Assembly (NCBI GenBank): GCA_016706225.1
Contig: JADJKB010000003.1
Location: 1,178,001-1,242,000, forward strand
From: Myxococcales bacterium
Lineage (GTDB): Bacteria; Myxococcota_A; Polyangia; Polyangiales; Polyangiaceae
Direction of reading: 5' to 3'
Length of the DNA stretch: 64,000 nt
Position numbers and translations under genes: made by a program. Positions 16,982-27,123 of this stretch are shown here, one piece after another. The notes beneath the pieces were generated by a model. It was not told the DNA's origin. It searched no databases and saw nothing but the letters and a program-made list of their open reading frames with translations. Positions within the stretch are counted from its first letter, which is position 1. Each line of letters starts with the position of its first letter.

Positions 16982-17527
16982 ATGCGCTCTCTCAACCTGT
17001 CATCAATCGTCGCTCTGACGCTCTTCTCCGTCATCGCTTGCAGCAGCGACGACTCCGGCGGTGGTAGCTCGTCGTCCTGTGCAAGCGCTCCACTCAGCTG
17101 CCCCACGGGCAAGACCTGCTGGGTCGTGACCACCGACGGCAAGTACGACTGCATCGACGCCCAGGCCACGCAGGTCGAGGGCTCACCGTGTCAGAACTCC
17201 GTCGGGCAAGCCCAGTGCAACACCGGCATGATGTGTTTCCCGGGAGCCCAAGGCAGCGCCAACGGAACCTGTCAGCCGTTCTGTGCAGCCGACAAGACCT
17301 GCGCCGGCGCCGGCCAGTGTGTGGGTGTCACGTTGATCAACGCACCCGGCGCAGCGACGGTGTACGCGTGCGCTCCGACCGGTACGGGCGGCACCGGAGG
17401 CATGGCGGGCAGCGGCGGCGCCGCGGGCAGTGCGAGCGGCGGCGCCGCGGGCAGCGGCGGGGCAGCCGGCAGCGCATCCGGCGGGGCAGCAGGAAGCGGC
17501 GGCGCGAGCGACGCGGGCGCGGACTGA
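16982..17527 (+). CDS. Cys-rich lipoprotein with Gly/Ala C-terminal tail
   Basis: 181 residues. It starts at ATG 16982, with GGAGG about six bases upstream. The signal peptide ends in SVIAC. The mature part has about ten cysteines (CPTGKTCWVVTTDGKYDC, CNTGMMC, CAADKTCAGAGQC), a disulfide-rich pattern common in myxobacterial surface proteins. The last about 45 residues are a Gly/Ala/Ser low-complexity tail rather than the usual N-terminal linker. Function unknown. Confidence 0.72.
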   Translation: MRSLNLSSIVALTLFSVIACSSDDSGGGSSSSCASAPLSCPTGKTCWVVTTDGKYDCIDAQATQVEGSPCQNSVGQAQCNTGMMCFPGAQGSANGTCQPFCAADKTCAGAGQCVGVTLINAPGAATVYACAPTGTGGTGGMAGSGGAAGSASGGAAGSGGAAGSASGGAAGSGGASDAGAD

Positions 17528-17596
17528 AATCGGGTTACCATGCCGGATCCGTGGGGTGTGCCCCGGGGAGACCGTGCGCTGATAGAGGAGAGACTC

Positions 17597-18988
17597 ATGA
17601 GCATTTTGATCAAAGGTGGGCGCGTCGTGACCTCCGCCGACGACTACATCGCGGACGTGTTCATCGACGGCGAGAAGGTACACACCATCGGCAAGGACCT
17701 CGCGGTCAAGGCCGACGAGGTGATCGACGCCAAGGGCAAGCTCGTGATCCCGGGTGGCATCGACCCGCACACCCACCTGGACATGCCGTTCGGCGGTACG
17801 AACAGCGCGGACGACTTCGAGAGCGGCACCATCGCCGCGGCGTTCGGCGGCACCACGTGTCTGGTCGACTTCGCCATCCAGTCGAAGGGTGAGAGCACGC
17901 TGAAGGGCCTCGATACCTGGCATGCCAAGGCCGAGGGCAAGGCCACCATCGACTACGGCTTCCACATGATCGTCACCGACATGCCCGACGAGCGGCTGCC
18001 GGAGATGCAGAAGCTCGCTGATGCCGGTGTCACCTCGTACAAACTCTTCATGGCGTACCCCGGCGTGCTGTACGTCGACGACGGCACGCTCTATCGCACG
18101 TTCCGCCAGGCCGGTGAAAACAGGACCCGCATCTGCATGCACGCCGAGAACGGCATCGTCATCGACGAGATCGTCAAGGCGGCGGTGAAGGACGGCAAGC
18201 TCGAGCCGAAGTACCACTCACTGACCCGGCCGACGCGCATGGAAGCGGAGGGTGTGCACCGCGCGATTGCCATCGCCGAGGTCGCCGACGTTCCGCTGCA
18301 CATCGTGCATCTGTCGTGCGCCGACGCGCTCGAGCAGGTGAAGCTCGGCCGCATGCGCGGCGTCGACGTGCAAGCCGAGACCTGCCCGCAGTACCTGTTC
18401 CTCGACTACAGCTATTACGAGAAGCCGGACTTCGAGGGCGCGAAATGGGTCATGACCCCGGCACTGCGCGAGAAGTGGAATCAGGACGTGCTGTGGCAAG
18501 GCCTGCGCATGGGGCACCTCTCGCTCGTCGCCACCGATCACTGTCCCTTCTGCTTCAAAGGCCAGAAGGAGCTCGGGCGCGACAGTTTCACCAAGATCCC
18601 GAACGGCGCGCCGGGCGTCGAGAACCGCATGACGCTGCTCTACCAGGGTGTGCTGAAGGGCCACTACGATCTGAACCGCTTCGTCGAGATCAGCTCCACC
18701 GCCGCCGCCCGCACCTTCGGCATGTTCCCGAAGAAGGGCACCATCGCCGTCGGCAGCGACGCGGACATCGTGATCTTCGACCCGGACAAACGCGTCACCA
18801 TCAGCGTGAACAACCCCGAGACCCACCACATGAAGGTGGACTACAGCGCCTACGAGGGCTTCGAGGTGCAGGGGTATCCGGACACGGTGCTCTCCCGCGG
18901 CCGAGTCATTGCCGAGCGCGGCAAACAGCGCACGCGCGGCGGCGGTCGTTTCATCAAACGCGCGCTGGCCGGCGAGCTCTTGCGCTGA
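17597..18988 (+). CDS. hydA: Dihydropyrimidinase (D-hydantoinase)
   Basis: A 463-residue cyclic amidohydrolase that opens the ring of dihydrouracil or dihydrothymine to give N-carbamoyl-beta-amino acids. The full binuclear zinc set is visible: His58 and His60 in GGIDPHTHLD, carboxylated Lys149 in TSYKLFMAYPG, His182 in CMHAENG, His238 in HIVHLSC and Asp314 in VATDHCPF. Length is normal for the family. ATG 17597 follows GAGGAGA at a good distance. PreT/PreA, which make its substrate, are encoded about 21 kb downstream on the other strand; a beta-ureidopropionase was not found in the window. It lies immediately downstream of a lipoprotein gene and is probably transcribed on its own. Confidence 0.94.
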   Translation: MSILIKGGRVVTSADDYIADVFIDGEKVHTIGKDLAVKADEVIDAKGKLVIPGGIDPHTHLDMPFGGTNSADDFESGTIAAAFGGTTCLVDFAIQSKGESTLKGLDTWHAKAEGKATIDYGFHMIVTDMPDERLPEMQKLADAGVTSYKLFMAYPGVLYVDDGTLYRTFRQAGENRTRICMHAENGIVIDEIVKAAVKDGKLEPKYHSLTRPTRMEAEGVHRAIAIAEVADVPLHIVHLSCADALEQVKLGRMRGVDVQAETCPQYLFLDYSYYEKPDFEGAKWVMTPALREKWNQDVLWQGLRMGHLSLVATDHCPFCFKGQKELGRDSFTKIPNGAPGVENRMTLLYQGVLKGHYDLNRFVEISSTAAARTFGMFPKKGTIAVGSDADIVIFDPDKRVTISVNNPETHHMKVDYSAYEGFEVQGYPDTVLSRGRVIAERGKQRTRGGGRFIKRALAGELLR

Positions 18989-19004
18989 GTCTGCCCGCGA
19001 GGCC

Positions 19005-19031
19005 GGGACGCGGCGGGCTCGCTCGCGTCCC
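19005..19031. terminator. Hairpin after dihydropyrimidinase gene
   Basis: GGGACGCG (19005-19012) pairs exactly with CGCGTCCC (19024-19031) across an 11-base loop, in the gap between two convergent genes. There is no T-run, so it may terminate weakly in both directions. Confidence 0.4.
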
Positions 19032-19049
19032 GAACCGCCCTCCCCGGCG

Positions 19050-19862
19050 TCAGAGCGCTGCGTCCTTGCAGCGCTCGATGCCAGAGCGGAAGCTCTTTTC
19101 GACCACCGACCGCCGGTCCTTCTCCGAGAGTTTCTCCATCGCGCTCGGGAACTCGTCCCGGTAGACCTGAAAGGCCGCCTTGCAGTCACCGGCCCGCGCA
19201 AGGCACGACGCGCCGGTGTGGAAGAGTGCCTTCGGCGCCGAGGTCACCTGCGAGTCGTCCGGGCCAGTGGACGGAACACGCGGCAGCAGCTCCTTCACCA
19301 GCTTGACGTTGGCGGCGCAGTCATTGCGAGTGTTCATGTACGCGCCGTCGGTGAGCTCGCGCAGAGCGCGCAAGAGCCGATCGCGATCCGTCTCGTCGCC
19401 CCCACGGCAGCGCATCGAGGCGATGGCCTCGACGCTGGTCTTCGCCAGGCCCGGGCTCATGTTCATCTCGCGCACGTAGTAGTCGAGCAGGGCCAGCTTG
19501 CCGGCCTGACAGTTCCCCGTGAGCATCTCGCACTGCGCGCGGATCGCCGTCAGCGTGCTCTCCAGCTTGGCGTCGATCTGTTTCACCCGGTCGAGGTCCT
19601 CGAGGCACCCCTTGCCGTCGTCGTGCATCATCTTGCGACTGGCGGACTGCACCAGCACGGCGACGTCGCCCATGGCCGTCCCCGGCAGCTGCGACGGGCC
19701 CGCCCCCGTCGCCGGAACGGGTGGCGACGGCGGCAGCTCCGACGAGGCAATCTGCTGCGGATCGCCCTGCCCCACGCTCGCGGCGGGCCCGGGCGCGCGC
19801 GACTCGCGCTGGCACGCGAAGAGCCCGAGCGCGACGACGACCGAGAGCCCAGTCCGCTTCAT
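19050..19862 (-). CDS. Lipoprotein, short paralogue of the upstream gene
   Basis: 270 residues. The signal peptide ends in LGLFAC, followed by a Pro/Ser-rich spacer (about 20-65) and an alpha-helical domain (about 70-265). That domain aligns along its whole length with the C-terminal half of the protein encoded just upstream: both have DGKGCL followed by an LD helix, RAQC(E/V)M(L/V)(T/S)G(N/K)C, a C(R/Q)G..(T/G)DRD(R/T)LL block, a C-containing helix, and a final GDC-x-A-(F/W)-x-(V/L)-Y-(R/K)-(D)-(E/G)-(F/Y)P segment. Six paired cysteines suggest disulfides. Four bases separate the two genes, so they are one transcript. Role unknown. Confidence 0.78.
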   Translation of the reverse strand: MKRTGLSVVVALGLFACQRESRAPGPAASVGQGDPQQIASSELPPSPPVPATGAGPSQLPGTAMGDVAVLVQSASRKMMHDDGKGCLEDLDRVKQIDAKLESTLTAIRAQCEMLTGNCQAGKLALLDYYVREMNMSPGLAKTSVEAIASMRCRGGDETDRDRLLRALRELTDGAYMNTRNDCAANVKLVKELLPRVPSTGPDDSQVTSAPKALFHTGASCLARAGDCKAAFQVYRDEFPSAMEKLSEKDRRSVVEKSFRSGIERCKDAAL

Positions 19863-19866
19863 ACCG

Positions 19867-21366
19867 CTACTTCTTCTTGCACTTCTGGTTACTGGTCTCG
19901 AACCCCGAGCGCATGATCTGCTCTTTCAGATCGGCCTTGGTGTTCTTGAGCAGCTCGACGGGGTAACCATCCTTGTACAGCTTCCAGGCCAGGTCACAGT
20001 CGCCGGCCTTCACCGCGCAGCGCGCCGCGCTGTCGTAGAGCGTGCGCGGACCGTGAACGATCTGCGTGTCGTCCTCGTCCTTGGGTTTGACGGTCTTGAA
20101 CAGGCGCTTGGCTGTGTCGTAGTTCGACTTGCAGTAAGCCGCGTCTTTCTTGTTCACACCGGCCATGATCAGGTTGTTGACGGCTTGCAACAACGTGTCC
20201 CGGTCACCCATCTTGCCCTGACAATACAGCTTGGCGAGGGCCTCGACGTGCCCGTCGATCTGCCCCGGTGATTGGTCCCCCTGCATGACCGCGAGCCCCT
20301 TGGTGGCCATCGCCTTGCCTACGTCACACTTTCCCGAGACCATCACACACTGCGCGCGCAGGTAGTGCGGAAAGCCAGACTTCGGTTCCGTCGACTTGTC
20401 CTTCGGGTTCAGCTTGTCGTGCGCGTCGAGCTCCGCGAGGCATCCCTTCCCGTCTTTTGCAGCGAACTTCGTCTGGGCGCTCTTGAAGTGCTCCCCCGCT
20501 TCACCCGTGGCCTCGAACTTTGCCTCGAGCTTGCTCGCCTTGTTGAGCGAAGCGTCCGTCTCCGGGGCTTTTCGCGCCGTGACATCGGGGTTCTCGCCGC
20601 TCTCGATCTTGCGCAGGGTCAGGCGGATCGGGACCTTGCAGCCCTGGATCTCGGTGGCCGTGTCGCTCTTGCAGGTCGTGAGATCGCCGCCCTGTTTGTC
20701 GGCCTTCGAGCTCTTCTTGCTGCTGCCGCCAGCACCGAATCCGTACAGTGAACCCTCGGCGCTGACGCTCGTGTCCTTGGCCGAGCCCAGCGCGAAGGCC
20801 CCGAGGTTGAAGCCGTAGACGAAGTGCGTGGCGCCCTTGCAGCCGGGGACCTTGCTGACGTCGCCCGCGTACGCCGCGGGCCGCGTCGCCGAGCGTGTAC
20901 CGGCCACGTAGTACTCCATGCGGAACTGCTCACCGCCGGAGACGCGCCCACCCAGGCTCGCCACCCCGAGCGGAAGGTTGGCGTAGAGCTCGGCTTCGCT
21001 CTTGATCTCCATCTTCTCGAGCGAGCCGCTGGTCCACTCGACGGGTTTGTACGAACCGAACGAACCGCGCACCGAGTCGTCCTTGCAGCTGTCGAGCACG
21101 GTGAGCTTGCAGCCTTCGTATTTGACGAACACGACATCGTTGGAGGCGATGGACTCGAACTGCGACATGTCCGTCGCGTCCCACTCGATGATGAACGGAC
21201 GCTCGTGGTTCTCCGGGTTGCAAGCGTTCTTGCCGGCGAAGGTCTCACCCATCAATTTGCTCTGGCCGGACTCGCGGGAGCCGCCCGCCCCGGGTGCTCC
21301 ACCGGGTCCGCAGGCGGCCGAGAGTGCGATCAAGCCGAAGACGCCGAGATAGGGGAGCTTGTTCAT
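19867..21366 (-). CDS. Lipoprotein with beta-rich N-half and duplicated helical C-domain
   Basis: 499 residues starting at ATG 21366. The signal peptide ends in LSAAC. Residues about 40-260 form a beta-rich domain (FIIEWDATDMSQFESIASNDVVFVKYEGCKL, given here only as a description of its start) with a Ser/Lys-rich loop. Residues about 300-499 are the helical cysteine-containing domain shared with the next gene (DGKGCLAELDAHDKL, GKCDVGKAMATKG, GDCDLAWKLYKDGYP). The long in-frame extension upstream of 21366 is Arg/Pro-rich and not credible. It is first gene of a two-gene operon; it is divergent from the beta-helix lipoprotein gene. Confidence 0.8.
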   Translation of the reverse strand: MNKLPYLGVFGLIALSAACGPGGAPGAGGSRESGQSKLMGETFAGKNACNPENHERPFIIEWDATDMSQFESIASNDVVFVKYEGCKLTVLDSCKDDSVRGSFGSYKPVEWTSGSLEKMEIKSEAELYANLPLGVASLGGRVSGGEQFRMEYYVAGTRSATRPAAYAGDVSKVPGCKGATHFVYGFNLGAFALGSAKDTSVSAEGSLYGFGAGGSSKKSSKADKQGGDLTTCKSDTATEIQGCKVPIRLTLRKIESGENPDVTARKAPETDASLNKASKLEAKFEATGEAGEHFKSAQTKFAAKDGKGCLAELDAHDKLNPKDKSTEPKSGFPHYLRAQCVMVSGKCDVGKAMATKGLAVMQGDQSPGQIDGHVEALAKLYCQGKMGDRDTLLQAVNNLIMAGVNKKDAAYCKSNYDTAKRLFKTVKPKDEDDTQIVHGPRTLYDSAARCAVKAGDCDLAWKLYKDGYPVELLKNTKADLKEQIMRSGFETSNQKCKKK

Positions 21367-21479
21367 GACTTTCCTTCGATTTCTGCGCCGCGGAGACTTC
21401 CACTCTGTAGCCCGGGCTTCAAGGGCGGCCTCCCTACGCCCGAGATCGTGAGATACTTCCCTCCTTGGAGGTATCGCTG

Positions 21480-22832
<1,353 letters not shown>

Positions 22833-22918
22833 CGCGCGGCTCGGGATTTCTCCACAGAGCCACCCAGATTCTTGGCCCACGCGGCCGATATTGGCGATGC
22901 CGATCGCGGAGAGACCGC

Positions 22919-23179
22919 GTGAACGCCGCCAAGCAAAACACAGCTGCTGCTTTTGAGCTCGAAGTCGGGCGCGCGCCCGTCGTCATCGTCCGTGACGCCG
23001 CGTCCGCATCGACCGTGCCCCCACCCCCATCCACGCGCAGGCGCATGCGAATTCAGACGCTGCCTGGCCTCGGCGATGCGGACGGTTACCGCGCCTCGCT
23101 GATCGCCATCGACGGCGCCGAGTTCGCGGCCGTCGACGAGCTGCTCGCCCACAGCCTCGACGGCTTCGATCTGGACTGA
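22919..23179 (+). CDS. Small hypothetical protein
   Basis: 86 residues from GTG 22919, preceded by GGAGAG. It contains a strand GRAPVVIVRD, a Pro-rich turn, and a C-terminal segment YRASLIAIDGAEFAAVDELLAHSLDGFDLD that reads as a beta-strand followed by an acidic helix. No family is recognised. The sequence is more protein-like than alternative frames here. Confidence 0.55.
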   Translation: MNAAKQNTAAAFELEVGRAPVVIVRDAASASTVPPPPSTRRRMRIQTLPGLGDADGYRASLIAIDGAEFAAVDELLAHSLDGFDLD

Positions 23180-23327
23180 GCGGAGCGCAAGTTTGGCGCG
23201 CAGCCCACTCGGGCCCTGCGGCGAGAGAGTCCCGGAATTCTTCGCGTCTCGGCCCAGCCTGGGCGGGTGTCGCTGAGCGCCGCGAGCTTTCTGAGACCCA
23301 GGCGGTCGCCCTCGGCCCGATATCGAC

Positions 23328-23333
23328 TAGGGT
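23328..23333 (+). promoter_or_regulatory. Candidate -10 box, near-leaderless start
   Basis: TAGGGT ends seven bases before the ATG of the hybrid kinase gene; no separate ribosome site is present. Confidence 0.4.
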
Positions 23334-23340
23334 GGTCGTG

Positions 23341-25278
23341 ATGAGCGACGATCTCCAATCGCTCAAGCAGCGCATCCGTGTGCTCGAGGCGCAGGCCGAG
23401 CGCACGGGGCGAGACCAGGCGATGATGGGGCCGCTGCTCGAGGCGATCCCAGCCGTCGTGATGCGCATTGGGCTCGACGCGCGCCTGGAGTTCATCAACC
23501 GGGTGCTCCCAGAATACGTTGGCGTACCGCTGATCGGCGCGAGCATCTACGAGTTTGCCCCGTTCTCGTACCACGAGGTCATGCGCGCGGCCTTCGAGCT
23601 TGCGATTCGGGAACGCCGCGCGACCTCGTTCGAGTCGGAGGCGATGGCCCCCGACGGCACTCGCGACTGGTACGCCAGCACCTTCGCTCCCATCTTGGAT
23701 GGAGAAGAGCTGGTGGGCTTGGTGCTGATCGCCACCAACGTGACCCGCACGCGCCGCAACGAAGCCGACCTCAAGGACCGAGAGGCGCGGCTCACGCTCG
23801 CCCTCGAGGCCGGCAACGTCGGCATCTGGCGCTGGGACGCCGTGAGCGACGTCGTGCAGTGGGACGAGAACCTGTGCTCGATGTTCGGCGTGCTCAAGGA
23901 GGCGGCACCCCGGACGGAGGCGGAGTTCATGCGGCTGATTTCGCCCGACCAGGCCGGGCGCATGGCGGCCCACATCAAGCGCGCTCTGGAGTCGGGAAAC
24001 TACCCCGATTTCGAGCTGCGCGTGGACTCTCCGGAGGGAACCCGCTGGATGATGATCAAGGGCGGCGCCATCACGGACGACAACGACCGTGTGACGGCGC
24101 TGCTTGGGGGAGTGATCGACATCACCGAGCGGCGGCGGTTCGAACGACGGGTAACGGAGGCCCAAAAGCTGGAAGCTGTGGGGCAACTGGCAGCCGGGGT
24201 CGCACACAACTTCAACAACGTGCTGACCTCCATCGTGCTGACGCTGGAGCGCGGAAGGCTGCATGGCTCGCAGGAAGATCGCGCGTTGATGGCCGACGCC
24301 TTGGAGTCGGCATTTCACGCTGCCGGTTTGGTGCGCGACCTGCTGGCCTTCTCCCGGGGTCGCAGCGCGGCACCCGTGCGACACGAGCCACTGGTGGCCG
24401 CAGTACGCCGCGCCATCGTGCTCGGAAAGAGGACCTTCGACCGTCGGATCACGCTCGAGCTGACGGGGCTCGATGCGCCATCGCTCACTCGCGTCGCCGT
24501 CGATGGCAGCGCGGTGGAGCAGCTGCTGATGAACCTCCTCTTGAACGCCCGGGACGCCGTCGATGGGCTCGAGGCGGAGCGCTGCCACATCGACGTGTCG
24601 TTGCGGCGTGTTGCTGCTTCCGAGCTGCCCCAGGCACCTCCCGATGCAACGGAGGACTTCGTCGAGCTCCGCGTCGAGGATCGGGGAGTCGGCATGAACG
24701 AGGCAACTCGCCTGCGTTGTTTCGAACCCTTCTTCACGACCAAGGAGGTTGGCAAGGGCACCGGCCTCGGCCTCTCCACGGCCTGGGCCGCAGTGACCGC
24801 CCTTGGCGGCTTCGTGGAGTGTGAGTCCCGCCCGGGCGTCGGCACGACCTTCAGCGTTTACCTACCGGCGAGCGCTCCGGCCGAAAGCCGCGCCGCGCCG
24901 CTCGCTGATGCACCGGAGGCGAAGGGTTCAAGACACACCGTCTTGGTCGTCGATGACGAACCCGCAGTGCGTCGTGTCTGCATCGCGGTGCTGGAGCAAC
25001 ACGGGTTCGTCGTGATCGGCGCGGCGTCCGGTGAAGAGGCCGTTCAGGTCGCGGCGACCCACGCCGTGGACGCGGTGTTGCTCGACTACAGCATGCCGGG
25101 GATGTCCGCCGAGGAGACCCTGAGGCGCCTGCGGCAACTTCGCCCCGCTCTGCCCATCGTGTCTCACAGCGGGCTCTCGGTGCTGCTGGAAGGCGCATCG
25201 AGCCACCTGGCCAAGCCGGCCACCGCCGAGGGCATCGTCGATGCGATCCGGCGGGCGCTCGACGCTGACCGCCCTTGA
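23341..25278 (+). CDS. PAS-domain hybrid histidine kinase with C-terminal receiver
   Basis: A cytosolic 645-residue hybrid kinase with no membrane helix. A short coiled coil (about 1-20) precedes two PAS/PAC domains (about 25-135 and 140-265; the second ends ALLGGVIDITERRRFERR). The HisKA-type phospho-acceptor is the His in AGVAHNFNNVL, the NtrB-like variant. The ATPase domain has LLMNLLLNARDAVDG, VEDRGVGM and GKGTGLGLSTAW. The receiver (about 535-640) has VVDDEPAVRR and phospho-acceptor Asp in LLDYSMPGM. Such hybrids usually signal through a phosphotransfer partner or act alone. ATG 23341 is preferred to in-frame GTGs at 23332 and 23338. Confidence 0.93.
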   Translation: MSDDLQSLKQRIRVLEAQAERTGRDQAMMGPLLEAIPAVVMRIGLDARLEFINRVLPEYVGVPLIGASIYEFAPFSYHEVMRAAFELAIRERRATSFESEAMAPDGTRDWYASTFAPILDGEELVGLVLIATNVTRTRRNEADLKDREARLTLALEAGNVGIWRWDAVSDVVQWDENLCSMFGVLKEAAPRTEAEFMRLISPDQAGRMAAHIKRALESGNYPDFELRVDSPEGTRWMMIKGGAITDDNDRVTALLGGVIDITERRRFERRVTEAQKLEAVGQLAAGVAHNFNNVLTSIVLTLERGRLHGSQEDRALMADALESAFHAAGLVRDLLAFSRGRSAAPVRHEPLVAAVRRAIVLGKRTFDRRITLELTGLDAPSLTRVAVDGSAVEQLLMNLLLNARDAVDGLEAERCHIDVSLRRVAASELPQAPPDATEDFVELRVEDRGVGMNEATRLRCFEPFFTTKEVGKGTGLGLSTAWAAVTALGGFVECESRPGVGTTFSVYLPASAPAESRAAPLADAPEAKGSRHTVLVVDDEPAVRRVCIAVLEQHGFVVIGAASGEEAVQVAATHAVDAVLLDYSMPGMSAEETLRRLRQLRPALPIVSHSGLSVLLEGASSHLAKPATAEGIVDAIRRALDADRP

Positions 25279-25323
25279 TTGTCGCCTCGCGTAACCGGCC
25301 GCCGTCGTCTCGCGTAGGCTCTG

Positions 25324-25896
25324 GTGGTGCGACCCGAGGAGTCCCCTGCCGCCGAGATCACGCCGCCAGCGGTCTACGCGGGCCGCCGCGATTTCATCAA
25401 ACGCGCCCTGGCGTTTGGCGGCACGGCCGCAGCGCTCGGGACAGGGTTGACGCTGCTGTCGGGCCGCGGCCGCGGGGAGAGCCCGGCGCCACCGATGAAA
25501 CCGACGAACCCGGAGTGGGCGCCGACCAAGAGCGACCGCTTCGGCATAGGCGACGAGCTGACCGCCTTCGACTCGATCACGACCTACAACAACTTCTACG
25601 AGCTCGGCCTCGACAAGGACACACCGAGCCGGCTCGGTCATCTGATCGAACCGCGCCCGTGGACCCTGCGCATCACCGGTGAGGTGAAGAAGGAGCTCAC
25701 GCTCGACATCGACACCCTCGTGCGCTGGTTTGGTCTCGAGGAGCGCGTCTACCGAATGCGTTGCGTCGAGGCCTGGTCGATGGTGATTCCGTGGCTGGGC
25801 TTTCCACTCCAGAAGCTGATCCAGCGCGTCAAGGGGGGGGGGTCTGTAGGGCGCTGGGTCCCGGGCTCGGCATCATCCATTTCCTGCTGCGGGTGA
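25324..25896 (+). pseudogene. msrP: msrP N-terminal half, truncated at a ten-G run
   Basis: The first about 170 codons are MsrP (YedY), the periplasmic molybdenum-cofactor subunit that repairs oxidised methionine. A Tat signal (RRDFIKRALAFGG) and the cofactor-binding Cys in YRMRCVEAWSMVIPW are intact. After FPLQKLIQRV the frame enters a run of ten G (25833-25842) and then unrelated residues to a stop at 25896. The normal family length is about 330 residues, so nearly half is missing, including the C-terminal domain. Starts are GTG 25324 or 25327, just after TAGGCT (25315-25320). As written it cannot encode an active enzyme. Confidence 0.8.
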
Positions 25897-25991
25897 AGGC
25901 CAGTCGGGTCGAACCCCTGACCTATGGCGCGGTGCTCGTCGTGCTGCTCGGAGTGCGTGGGGTAAGCTGGGCGTCGAAGCGCCGGAGGTGA
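25842..25991 (+). pseudogene. msrQ: msrQ C-terminal fragment
   Basis: In a different frame from msrP, directly after the G-run, the codons read GLGIIHFLLRVKASRVEP followed by LTYGAVLVVLLGVR and a basic tail, then stop. This matches the last membrane helix region of MsrQ (YedZ), the haem membrane partner of MsrP, whose ends typically read ...HYLWLVK...PLVYA..L.LLLGLR. The first about 165 codons of msrQ are absent. msrP and msrQ are normally adjacent, so the arrangement is what one deletion of about 1 kb would leave. Family call from motif memory. Confidence 0.65.
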
Positions 25992-26089
25992 AACGCTGCC
26001 GGGCGTTCTCCGCCGCGTCGCTGCGACGGCAGCGGGCTCCCCGTCGCGCAAAACCTGCACTGACGCCTGGCGTTCGCCGGTGCGGGGAC

Positions 26090-26095
26090 TAGGCT
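26090..26095 (+). promoter_or_regulatory. Candidate -10 box, near-leaderless start
   Basis: TAGGCT ends eight bases before the ATG of the OB-fold lipoprotein gene; CTGGCG lies 17 bases upstream as a possible -35. Confidence 0.45.
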
Positions 26096-26103
26096 GGGCG
26101 GCA

Positions 26104-26901
26104 ATGACTCGCATCCGCTTGCTCCCGCTCGGTGTCGCGCTCGCATTGGCCGGGTGCGTGGACAAAAAAACCCCAGAAGCCAGCGCAGAACCGGCCTCTT
26201 CGGCCGCCCCCGCCGCGAGCTACAGCGAGGTGCCACGGCCGGCCGTCGGGGCGACGCCAATCACAATCAGCGGCACCATCGTCGAGAAGCTTTCGCATCC
26301 GATGTACACGTACCTGCTGCTCGATACCGGCAGCGCCAAGGAGTGGGCGGCCGTCCCGACCGCAAACGTGGAGGTCGGCCAGAAGGTGACGGTCGAGCAG
26401 GCGATGCTCATGCAGGGCTATCACAGCGCCGCGCTGAAACGAGACTTCGACCGGGTCTACTTCGGCACGTTGAGCGGCGCACCACGTCCCGCGTTGCCGT
26501 CCGCCGGAGCGTCGGACTCGGCGACACCGCACGCGACCCCTGCGCCGGAGCAACCGGCGCGAGACATTCACGTCAAGAAGGCTCCTGGAGCGGACGGCAA
26601 GCGCGTGGCGGAGGTCATCGCGCAGGCTGCGAAGCTCGCGGGCCAGACCGTGTCCGTGCGCGGCGTGGTGGTCAAAGCCATGCCGGCGATCTTGGGCAAG
26701 AACTGGATCCACCTTCAGGATGGAAGCGGCACGGCCGAGGCAAAGACCCACGACCTCACGGTGACGCTGCCGCCTGATCAGGCTCCCAAGCTCGGCGAAA
26801 CGGTCCTCGTCCAGGGCAAAGTTGCGACGGACAAGGATCTCGGCAGCGGCTACCGGTTCAAGGTGCTGCTCGAGGCGGAGCGGATGCAGAAAGAGAAGTA
26901 G
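26104..26901 (+). CDS. Lipoprotein with two NrfJ-like OB-fold domains
   Basis: 265 residues. The signal peptide ends in LALAGC. Domain 1 (about 45-120) has the pattern ISGTIVEKLSHPMYTYLLLD, EWAAVP, VEVGQKVTVEQ and FDRVYFGTL, as in NrfJ-related periplasmic OB folds. Domain 2 (about 160-260) has VAEVIAQAAKLAGQTVSVRG, LGKNWIHLQDGSG, DLTVTLP, LGETVLVQGKV and GYRFKVLLE, the common GDG-type OB fold. Both types are often found with c-type cytochrome genes, and here the next gene encodes a multihaem lipoprotein 222 bases downstream. A structural or haem-protein accessory role is inferred only. Confidence 0.78.
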   Translation: MTRIRLLPLGVALALAGCVDKKTPEASAEPASSAAPAASYSEVPRPAVGATPITISGTIVEKLSHPMYTYLLLDTGSAKEWAAVPTANVEVGQKVTVEQAMLMQGYHSAALKRDFDRVYFGTLSGAPRPALPSAGASDSATPHATPAPEQPARDIHVKKAPGADGKRVAEVIAQAAKLAGQTVSVRGVVVKAMPAILGKNWIHLQDGSGTAEAKTHDLTVTLPPDQAPKLGETVLVQGKVATDKDLGSGYRFKVLLEAERMQKEK

Positions 26902-27017
26902 CGGGGACGGGGGCTCTTCAGGAGTGCCGACCGACAACTCGAACCTCGCGCCCGCGCAAATTCTGCGACGAGGCAACTTCTGCAAACATTGCACTTTTGG
27001 GCCGGAAATCATTGGGT

Positions 27018-27023
27018 TAGGGT
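27018..27023 (+). promoter_or_regulatory. Candidate -10 box for the multihaem lipoprotein gene
   Basis: TAGGGT lies about 100 bases before the ATG. In contrast to its neighbours this gene would have a real leader, and GGAGGT stands correctly before the start. Confidence 0.35.
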
Positions 27024-27123
27024 GCCGAAGTCGTCCGTGTGCCTATCGCGTACACGATTCGGGCCTTCGCGCCCTTCGACATGAATTCCCGCCTCAGCCG
27101 AGGCACTTGCATCGGAGGTAATT

